The notes beneath the pieces are model-generated. The model was given only the letters and a program-made list of their open reading frames with translations, had not been told where the DNA came from and did not search any database. Both the position numbers and the translations under genes were made by a program. A DNA stretch of 64,000 nt, taken from NCBI GenBank assembly GCA_963760405.1, contig CAVXCV010000006.1, positions 62,001-126,000 of the forward strand, written 5' to 3'. Position 1 is the first letter of the stretch. Every line of letters starts with the position of its first letter. This DNA is from RYN-230 sp963760405. GTDB taxonomy: Bacteria > Actinomycetota > Actinomycetes > Streptosporangiales > Streptosporangiaceae. This document shows positions 58,395 to 64,000 of this stretch, in pieces.

Positions 58395-59138
58395 TCAGCT
58401 GGCCAGGTAGCGGCCGTAGAAGTCCCAGATCTTCTGCCAGCCGTCGTTGGCGGCCTCCGGCCGGTAGGCGGGCCGGTTCACCGCGAAGAACGCATGGCCG
58501 GCGCCCTCGTAACTGTGGAACTCGAACGTCTTGCCCGCCTCGACCAGGGCCTTCTCCAGCTCGGCGACCTGCTCCGGGGAGGGATGTGAGTCCTCCGCGC
58601 CGAACAGGCCGAGCAGCGGGCAGGACAGCTGCGGCGTCAGGTGCACGATCGGGCCGACCTTCAGCGGCATGCCCTCCGGGGGCGTGCCGACCACGAACGC
58701 CCCGTAGCAGTCCACCGCCGCGTCCAGCGGCAGGCTGCACGCGGCCAGGAACGACTGGCGGCCACCGGAGCAGTAGCCGATCGTGCCGACCTTGCCGTTG
58801 GAGTTCGGCATCGCGCGCAGGTACGCGGCGGCGCCGCCCACGTCACCGACGAGCCGCTCGTCCGGCACCCCGCCCGCCGCCCGGACGGTGGCCGCGGCAT
58901 CGTCGGGACTGGCGCCGGGCGCCTCCCGCCAGTACAGGTTGGGGCAGATCGCGTTGTACCCGTTAACCGCGAAGGTCCGGGTGATCTCCTTGGTCTGCGG
59001 GTCGTAGCCGGGCATGTGATGGATAACCACGACGCTGCCGAACGGGCCGGGCCCGAGCGGGCGGGCCAGGTAGGCCTCGACCTGGTCCCCGCCGTGGCCG
59101 GCGATGCCGATGGTCTCGGCCAGGATCGCGTCGTACAT
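58395..59138 (-). CDS. Dienelactone hydrolase-family protein
   Basis: 247 residues. Alpha/beta hydrolase with the DLH cysteine nucleophile elbow GYCSGG, preceded by MPNSNGKVGTI and followed by a PLLGLFGAEDSHPS acid loop and C-terminal YEGAGHAFF with the catalytic His. N-terminal EAYLARPLGPGPFGSVVVIH and HHMPGYDPQTKEITRTFAVN are family-like. It hydrolyses lactone or ester bonds, perhaps in aromatic breakdown; no other aromatic genes are adjacent. Confidence 0.9.
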   Translation of the reverse strand: MYDAILAETIGIAGHGGDQVEAYLARPLGPGPFGSVVVIHHMPGYDPQTKEITRTFAVNGYNAICPNLYWREAPGASPDDAAATVRAAGGVPDERLVGDVGGAAAYLRAMPNSNGKVGTIGYCSGGRQSFLAACSLPLDAAVDCYGAFVVGTPPEGMPLKVGPIVHLTPQLSCPLLGLFGAEDSHPSPEQVAELEKALVEAGKTFEFHSYEGAGHAFFAVNRPAYRPEAANDGWQKIWDFYGRYLAS

Positions 59139-59323
59139 GAGCTGTCCTCTTTCTCTATGCGAACTTCACGTGGCGAACTCCGTGCGGCGAACCGCCGCTG
59201 CACCGCCGGTGCGGGCGGCTGCGGCCGGACGTCCGCTGCCCATGCCCAGGCAACGCTCACATCCTGCCAGCCGGCCGCGGCCTCGTCCGCACCGCCGGCG
59301 GCGGAAGTGAGAGGATCCTCCGC

Positions 59324-60349
59324 ATGACCTACCTGGCCGCGCAGGATCGTTATGAGCGCCTTCCCTACCGCCGCTGCGGGCGCAGCGGGATCATGCTGCC
59401 CGAGGTGTCGCTCGGGCTGTGGCAGAACTTCGGCGACGACCGCCCCATCGACACCCAGCGGGCCATTCTCCGGCGCGCGTTCGACCTCGGGGTCACCCAT
59501 TTCGACCTGGCCAACAACTACGGGCCGCCGTACGGCTCGGCGGAGATCAACTTCGGCCGCATCCTCGGTGAGGACTTCCGCCGGTACCGGGACGAGCTGA
59601 TCATCTCCACCAAGGCCGGCTACGACATGTGGCCCGGGCCCTATGGTGACCACGGTTCCCGCAAGTACCTGCTGGCCAGCCTGGATCAGTCGCTGGCCCG
59701 GATGGGCCTGGACTACGTGGACATCTTCTACAGCCACCGGGCCGATCCGGACACCCCGCTGGAAGAGACCATGGGCGCGCTGGCCACCGCGGTCACCTCG
59801 GGAAAGGCCCTGTACGCCGGCATCTCCTCGTACTCGGCCCAGCGGACCAGGGAAGCGGCGGCGATCCTGGCCGCGCTGGGCACCCCGCTGCTGATCCACC
59901 AGCCGTCCTATTCCATGCTCAACCGCTGGATCGAAGAGGACCTGCTGGATGTGCTCGGCGCGGAAGGCATCGGCTGCATCGCGTTCTCGCCGCTGGCCCA
60001 GGGCATGCTGACCAGCAAATACCTGAACGGCGTGCCGGATGACTCCCGGGCCGCGCGCGGTGACTCGCTGACTGCCGATCAATTCACGCAACGAAACCTC
60101 GACCATGTAAGGACCTTGAACCAGGTCGCGGAACGCCGGGGGCAGAGCCTGGCCCAGATGGCGCTGAGCTGGGCGCTGCGCGACGAGCGGGTCACCTCGG
60201 TACTGATCGGGGCGAGCAGCGTCAGGCAGCTGGAGGAGAACCTCGCCGCCGCCGGGCGTACTGACTTCACCGCCGCGGAACTGGCGGAGATCGACCAGGA
60301 TGCGGTCGAGGCGGGCATCAACATCTGGGCGGCGTCCAGCCGCAGCTGA
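59324..60349 (+). CDS. Aldo/keto reductase, YghZ/L-glyceraldehyde-3-phosphate reductase type
   Basis: 341 residues, NADPH-dependent. The start RYERLPYRRCGRSGIMLPEV and LGLWQNFGDDRP are typical of the YghZ subgroup. The catalytic tetrad is seen in THFDLANNYGPPYGSAE (Asp, Tyr), IISTKAGYDMWPGPYG (Lys) and DIFYSHRADPDTPLEETM (His). The cofactor end is FSPLAQGMLTSKYLNG and SVLIGASSVRQLEEN. It reduces aldehydes such as methylglyoxal or L-glyceraldehyde 3-phosphate. It is monocistronic. Confidence 0.93.
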   Translation: MTYLAAQDRYERLPYRRCGRSGIMLPEVSLGLWQNFGDDRPIDTQRAILRRAFDLGVTHFDLANNYGPPYGSAEINFGRILGEDFRRYRDELIISTKAGYDMWPGPYGDHGSRKYLLASLDQSLARMGLDYVDIFYSHRADPDTPLEETMGALATAVTSGKALYAGISSYSAQRTREAAAILAALGTPLLIHQPSYSMLNRWIEEDLLDVLGAEGIGCIAFSPLAQGMLTSKYLNGVPDDSRAARGDSLTADQFTQRNLDHVRTLNQVAERRGQSLAQMALSWALRDERVTSVLIGASSVRQLEENLAAAGRTDFTAAELAEIDQDAVEAGINIWAASSRS

Positions 60350-60413
60350 GCTTCCCCTGGTTCAGTTACGCCTGGTAACAGGCCAAAACCTGTGGAAGAA
60401 TCCCGCATCGGGC

Positions 60414-60452
60414 GAGATGCTCGTGCGGAGATGCTCGTGCGGAGATGCTCGG
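60414..60452. repeat. Tandem GAGATGCTCGTGCG repeat (14 bp) upstream of a small membrane protein
   Basis: Two full 14-bp copies at 60414-60427 and 60428-60441 and a partial third to 60452. They are noncoding, 30 bp before the ATG at 60484. This is the one clear tandem array in the window whose period is not a multiple of three. Confidence 0.85.
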
Positions 60453-60483
60453 CTGTGGATGGATTGGCCAGGGAGGCGCTGAT

Positions 60484-60702
60484 ATGGGATCGGCCGATCT
60501 CGCCATCTTCGGGATTATCGCCCTCATCGTGGGAAGCATCATCGGCTGGTATGGCCGGTCAGCACGCGGCGCGCATGGGGACATGAAGTCGTACAAGGCC
60601 CGGGTACCCGCTCTGCGCAAGGCCCGGAACCAGAACGGCTTCCTGATGATCGCGCTCGTGATCATGGCCCTGCTGGTGATCAGCGCCTTCGTCCGGCACT
60701 GA
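60484..60702 (+). CDS. Small two-helix membrane protein
   Basis: ATG 60484 follows GGGAGG at seven bases, giving 72 residues. Helix 1 is ADLAIFGIIALIVGSIIGWY, then a basic loop (MKSYKARVPALRKARNQNG), then helix 2 FLMIALVIMALLVISAFV. Both ends are short. Function is unknown. Confidence 0.75.
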   Translation: MGSADLAIFGIIALIVGSIIGWYGRSARGAHGDMKSYKARVPALRKARNQNGFLMIALVIMALLVISAFVRH

Positions 60703-60717
60703 CCCTGCCCGGACCGG

Positions 60718-62454
60718 TTACCCAGCTGGCGTGATCCCCTGCGGGAAGCGGAACACCTGATCCGGGTCGTAGGTCGCCTTGATGCTGGCCAGCCGCGGGT
60801 AGTTGGCGCCGTAGTAGGCCTGCTGCCAGCCAGGCAGGGCCGGGTCAATGTAATTCTGGTACGCCTGCCCGCTCACATAGGGCCGCATCGCCGCGTGCAC
60901 GCTGTCCAGCCAGGCCTGCTGCCGGGACACGGCCGCGGCTGACGCGCCCGTACCCCAGTTGGTCGAGTACTGGGCCAGGAACAGCGCGTCGCGATGCACA
61001 TACGCGGTCGCCTGGGGATGCACCCGGTTCACCGCGCCGCCGCAGGCGTCGAAGGCGACCGCTCCCACCGAGGTCTGCGGCGCAGCCACGCTGCTCATCC
61101 GCTCGACGCCGGTGACCAGCGCCTGGATGCCCGCCGTGGGTATCCGGGCGGTGTAAAAGTCGGAGCTGGCGTAGGACGGCTGCCGGGCGAGCTGGCCTTG
61201 CGGCGTCTGGGTGGGCAGGTGGCACTGGGCGGCGGACAGCTGGGCGCAGCCCGCCTCCAGCATCATCGCGTGCTGGTAGCTGGTCTCCTCCAGGAAGGGG
61301 CTGGCCGGCCTGGTGCCGACCGCGGCGTAGAGCTGTCCGAGCAGCTGCTCGCAGCCCGCGACGCTGCCCAGGTAAGTGCCGCCGACCTGCACGGTGGGCG
61401 GCAGCCCCGGGGACGCCTCCAGGTGCAGGTTGGACCACAGCTCGTCCGGCGCGACCGGGGCCCAGTCCTGCCAGGCCGCCACCACCCTGGCCGCGTCCGG
61501 CCACGGCCAGGACACGAAGAACACCACCAGCTGGCTGAGCGGGCGGGTGCGGAAGGTGAACGAGGTGACGATGCCGAAGTTGCCGCCCCCGCCGCCCTGG
61601 CAGGCCCAGAGCAGGTCCGGATGGCTCGCAGCGGAGCAGTCGCGGACCGCGCCGTCAGTCGTGACCACCTGCAGGCCGGTCAGGTTGTCGCTGGTCAGGC
61701 CGTAAGCGCGGGACAGGACCCCGACCCCGCCGCCGAGAGTCAGCCCGGCGACGCCGACGGTGGGGCAGGATCCGCCGGGCACCGCCACCCCGTGGCTGGC
61801 CAGCCCGTTGTACAGGTCGATCAGCCGGGTCCCGGCGCCCACCTGGACCGTCTGCGCGCTGGCCAGCCGCAGCGAGTTCATCGCGGTCACGTCCACGACC
61901 AGGCCGGTCGAGCTGGACCAGCCCGCGTAGCTGTGCCCGCCGGACCGGGCGGCGACCGGCAGGCCGAACTCGCGGACAAAAGCCAGGCAGGCACTCACGT
62001 CGCTGGCCGTGGCGCAGTACCCGATGCCGGCCGGGCTGAGGCGATCGAACCTGGGGTCGAACAGCTGCTTGGCGGTCGCGTACGCGGGCTGCCCGGGCTG
62101 CACCAGCCGCTGGGTGGACAGGCGGCGGCGCAGCGCCACCCAATCAGCGTTGCCCGGGGGACGCGGCGCGGAGGCCCGGGCCGACGCGGCCCGGGAGGAC
62201 GCACCCTGGGCCGCCGCCGGGTGCCCGGCTGGGCCGCCACCGCACGCGGACAGCAACCCGGCCAGCGGGGCGGCGGCCACGGAGGCGCCTGCGGCTACCC
62301 GCAGGAACTGCCGCCGGCCTGGCTGGCCTGCCCCCGGTCCGGCCGCCCCGTGTCCGGCCGCCCCGTGTCCGGCCGACCCGTGCCTAGCCACGCCGCGGCT
62401 GGCCGCCCCGCGGTGATCTGCCCTGTCAGGATCCGGCATTGCTGCGCCGTCCAT
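60718..62454 (-). CDS. Tat-exported lipoprotein FAD-linked oxidase (BBE-like)
   Basis: ATG 62454 has GGAGG exactly six bases upstream; 578 residues. The N-terminus is repetitive (HGSAGHGAAGHGAAGPG), then a Tat motif GRRQFLRVAAG and lipobox LLSAC. FAD_binding_4 follows with the covalent-FAD His in RSGGHSYAGWSSSTG and the Cys in CPTVGVAGLTLGGGVGVLSR (bicovalent type), and the BBE C-terminus NYIDPALPGWQQAYYGANYP with LASIKATYDPDQVFRFPQGI. It oxidises alcohols or sugars outside the membrane; the substrate is unknown. Confidence 0.9.
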   Translation of the reverse strand: MDGAAMPDPDRADHRGAASRGVARHGSAGHGAAGHGAAGPGAGQPGRRQFLRVAAGASVAAAPLAGLLSACGGGPAGHPAAAQGASSRAASARASAPRPPGNADWVALRRRLSTQRLVQPGQPAYATAKQLFDPRFDRLSPAGIGYCATASDVSACLAFVREFGLPVAARSGGHSYAGWSSSTGLVVDVTAMNSLRLASAQTVQVGAGTRLIDLYNGLASHGVAVPGGSCPTVGVAGLTLGGGVGVLSRAYGLTSDNLTGLQVVTTDGAVRDCSAASHPDLLWACQGGGGGNFGIVTSFTFRTRPLSQLVVFFVSWPWPDAARVVAAWQDWAPVAPDELWSNLHLEASPGLPPTVQVGGTYLGSVAGCEQLLGQLYAAVGTRPASPFLEETSYQHAMMLEAGCAQLSAAQCHLPTQTPQGQLARQPSYASSDFYTARIPTAGIQALVTGVERMSSVAAPQTSVGAVAFDACGGAVNRVHPQATAYVHRDALFLAQYSTNWGTGASAAAVSRQQAWLDSVHAAMRPYVSGQAYQNYIDPALPGWQQAYYGANYPRLASIKATYDPDQVFRFPQGITPAG

Positions 62455-62773
62455 GTCCAGCCTCCGTCCCGCGCCGTCGGGCATCGCCATTGTGTGCCGG
62501 GCCACCCGCTTCCGTCCGGGTCTGGGCCAACTTCTCCTTGTGACGCGGCAGGCCACGCTGTGGTTGGGCCGGGCTCACCCGGTGCGGCCCGGGCCCGCCC
62601 GGCCTGCTGGCGGACCGGAGACAGGGCATGCGGTCAGGAGCAGGCCGATTGGGCTGGGGCAGACCGATGAGCTTGGCGACGCCGTGACGTCATGACTAGT
62701 GGATGGCCTGAGCCGGCGAACAGGCGGCCCAGCGGGAATGCATGGGACGGCTATGCCGTTCGCCAGATAAGAA

Positions 62774-62788
62774 GTTGACTTGATCAAC
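62774..62788. promoter_or_regulatory. GTTGA-N5-TCAAC operator-like inverted repeat overlapping the marR -35
   Basis: Arms GTTGA and TCAAC flank CTTGA and include the -35 TTGACT. The half-site TTGA/TCAA is the same core as in the downstream array, so one MarR dimer may bind here too. Confidence 0.5.
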
Positions 62789-62803
62789 CATCGGGCATAT
62801 GTT
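62775..62803 (+). promoter_or_regulatory. Consensus-like promoter of marR
   Basis: TTGACT (62775-62780), a 17-bp spacer, and TATGTT (62798-62803) form a good sigma-70-type promoter. Transcription would start near 62810, inside the operator array, about 45 bases before the GTG start. Confidence 0.65.
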
Positions 62804-62837
62804 TGAGCTACTCAACTATTGAGTGGCTCAACTTGAG
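62803..62837. promoter_or_regulatory. Array of five alternating TTGAG/CTCAA half-sites before marR
   Basis: Half-sites alternate in orientation at 62803 (TTGAG), 62811 (CTCAA), 62819 (TTGAG), 62827 (CTCAA) and 62833 (TTGAG). The first four are spaced exactly 8 bp, and CTA fills two of the gaps. Any adjacent pair forms a perfect inverted repeat. Placed between the -10 and the start codon of a MarR gene, this looks like a multi-dimer autoregulatory operator. Confidence 0.7.
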
Positions 62838-62854
62838 GCGACCGGGGAGGTAAC

Positions 62855-63361
62855 GTGCAGCCACGATCTGACGAGGACCAGCTTGACCTCGCCCTGCTGG
62901 ATGCCGTGGCCGGCCTGTTTGCCCGGATCCTGGTCGAAGGCGAGCAACTGGCCAAGGACATGGGCGTGCCGCCCTTCGTGCTCAAGGCTCTGCACTTGCT
63001 CGATGGCCCGCTGGCCATGAAGGACCTGGGCTCCCGGATGCACTGCGATCCCTCGTTCGTCACCGGCATCGCGGACATGCTGGAAAAGCGCGGGCTGGCG
63101 GCCCGGGAAAGCGACCCGGCCGACCGCCGGGTAAAGCGGCTGGTCCTGACCAGCGCCGGAGCGGAGATGAAGCACCGGGTGGAGCAGGAGATGCTGGCCC
63201 GGACTCCATGGCGGCAGGCCCTCAGCCCGGACGAGCGGGCGAGCCTGATCACGCTGATCCACCGGATGGCGACACCGTTGAGCGCCACCGATCCGGCCGA
63301 GTGTCCAGCGGAGGAGGTGACCAGCTTCCTGGCAGCTGCCACTGTTCCCCCGGTCAGCTGA
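62855..63361 (+). CDS. MarR-family transcriptional regulator
   Basis: 168 residues from a GTG with GGGGAGG upstream. Winged-helix MarR: VPPFVLKALHLLDGPLAMKD, LGSRMHCDPSFVTGIADMLE (recognition helix), and the wing ARESDPADRRVKRLVLTSAG. N- and C-terminal helices form the dimer interface. It lies directly upstream of an MFS exporter on the same strand (157-bp gap) and probably represses both through the half-site array. Confidence 0.93.
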   Translation: MQPRSDEDQLDLALLDAVAGLFARILVEGEQLAKDMGVPPFVLKALHLLDGPLAMKDLGSRMHCDPSFVTGIADMLEKRGLAARESDPADRRVKRLVLTSAGAEMKHRVEQEMLARTPWRQALSPDERASLITLIHRMATPLSATDPAECPAEEVTSFLAAATVPPVS

Positions 63362-63517
63362 CCGGTTGCTGAGCCGTGGCCGGCCGTGACGGGGCGGCGG
63401 GCACGGGCAGGCTTCAGGCAACAGCGGTTCTTCTCTCTCCCTCATGCTTCTGGACGCGGCAGACACCGCCGTGGCCATGGATTTGTATTGCCTGCTATGC
63501 CCTGACAAGGAGACGGC

Positions 63518-64000
63518 ATGAGTACCACACAGCCTGCGACCGGAGGCGCCGCCACTGGCGCTCCGGTGGCCGGCCCGGGCCGCCGGAATCTCGGCCTGGC
63601 CTTGCTCGTCATCGCCACCGCACAGCTCATGGTGGTGCTGGACGCGACGATCGTGAACGTAGCCCTGCCCGACATCCAGAAGGCGCTTGGCTTCTCTGGT
63701 ACCGGCCTGGAGTGGGTGGTCAACGCCTACGCACTGACCTTCGGCGGCCTGCTGCTACTCGGCGGGCGGGCCGGGGACATCCTCGGCCGCCGCCGGGTCT
63801 TCATCGCCGGGATCATCCTGTTCTCGCTGGCCTCGCTGGCTGGCGGTTTCGCCACCACGCAGGCCTGGCTGCTCACCGCCCGCGCGATCCAGGGCGTCGG
63901 CGCCGCCATCGTCGCCCCGACGGCACTATCCCTGGTCGCCACCACGTTCCCGGAGGGGCGGCCGCGCAACCGGGCGATGGGCGTCTACGCCGCGATGAGT
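63518..64000 (+). CDS. MFS drug:H+ antiporter (DHA2 type), N-terminal part, runs off the window
   Basis: ATG 63518 has AAGGAG nine bases upstream; no stop occurs before the window ends, leaving 161 codons. After a Thr/Gly/Pro tail come the first helices: LLVIATAQLMVVLDATIVNV (motif D1), ALTFGGLLLLGGRAGDILGR with RR (motif A), and ARAIQGVGAAIVAPTALSLV. Typical of EmrB/QacA 14-TM exporters regulated by MarR. It is very similar in pattern to the exporter at 582-2264. Confidence 0.9.
   Translation, partial: MSTTQPATGGAATGAPVAGPGRRNLGLALLVIATAQLMVVLDATIVNVALPDIQKALGFSGTGLEWVVNAYALTFGGLLLLGGRAGDILGRRRVFIAGIILFSLASLAGGFATTQAWLLTARAIQGVGAAIVAPTALSLVATTFPEGRPRNRAMGVYAAMS

Larger units (their letters stand above)
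62455..62854. other. Regulatory intergenic region between FAD oxidase and marR
   Basis: These 400 bp contain no supported gene. The left 250 bp is GC-rich and unremarkable apart from a TGACGTCA palindrome near 62690. The right 80 bp is AT-richer and holds the marR promoter and operator array described separately. Confidence 0.6.

Noticed and set aside
60994..62670. Long plus-strand open frame opposite the FAD oxidase gene
   Set aside because: It is a high-GC antisense shadow: low-complexity Arg/Gly/Pro-rich product with no family motif, while the minus strand encodes a complete known enzyme.
1..64000. tRNA or rRNA genes
   Set aside because: No cloverleaf-like arms with a T-loop GTTCRANNC box or rRNA conserved stretch was recognised in any intergenic region.

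Overview
The window is a stretch of a very GC-rich genome (roughly 70-75% G+C by eye, strong G/C at third codon positions, many GTG starts, frequent ATGA/GTGA start-stop overlaps). The gene content is actinobacterial: a dut / DUF3710 / ceoBC / TrmA-like methyltransferase block matching the order around Rv2689c-Rv2698 of Mycobacterium tuberculosis, an F420-type luciferase-like oxidoreductase, DUF1707, DUF3093, DUF4232 and DUF4235 proteins, and a LigD-type polymerase. A Streptosporangiales-like soil actinomycete is my best guess. I see no rRNA, tRNA, insertion sequence, prophage or CRISPR array.

Layout. 1-3.1 kb: the end of one MFS transporter, then an MFS drug exporter divergent from a TetR regulator over a palindromic operator. 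3.2-9.5 kb: a TrpB2-like enzyme, an orphan Csb2-like (Cas6-type) gene, a membrane-anchored esterase, lysS and a small phosphoesterase. 9.7-18.3 kb: a tightly coupled operon that starts with a LigD-type polymerase, continues with three paralogous proteins of unknown function (one carrying a frameshift) and a fourth unknown protein, and ends with a MoxR-type AAA+ ATPase and a VWA/zincin-like protein. This is the best candidate for an undescribed system. 18.4-23.4 kb: CopD-like protein, unknown protein, two YceI proteins, an acetyltransferase and an LLM oxidoreductase. 23.4-30.7 kb: the conserved methyltransferase-ceoBC-DUF3710-dut-AI-2E-DUF3093 block and small membrane or DUF proteins. 30.7-35.7 kb: VOC protein, an HTH-citrate synthase fusion divergent from a homocitrate-synthase-like enzyme, a DNA glycosylase, and a decayed metallo-beta-lactamase.

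35.7-46.3 kb: a four-gene ABC-2 exporter operon divergent from a NarL-type two-component system, followed by a DUF4129/MoxR/DUF58 operon. 46.3-51.7 kb: gamma-glutamyltransferase, DUF4232 lipoprotein, DUF885 metallopeptidase, MarR-GNAT fusion. 51.8-53.6 kb: an orphan response regulator beside remnants of its histidine kinase and of a MocR-type aminotransferase regulator, then an AhpD-like protein. 53.7-64 kb: PCuAC copper chaperone (broken leader), DUF952, nitronate monooxygenase, DUF1707, a DnaN clamp with low-complexity insertions, DUF6295 plus dienelactone hydrolase, aldo/keto reductase, a Tat-lipoprotein FAD oxidase, and a MarR regulator with a striking multi-half-site operator array in front of an MFS exporter that runs off the window.

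Two window-wide traits stand out. Tandem repeats with a period of exactly 15 bp recur at gene starts and between genes. Single-base frameshifts interrupt several otherwise well-conserved genes; these may be real or may be assembly errors.
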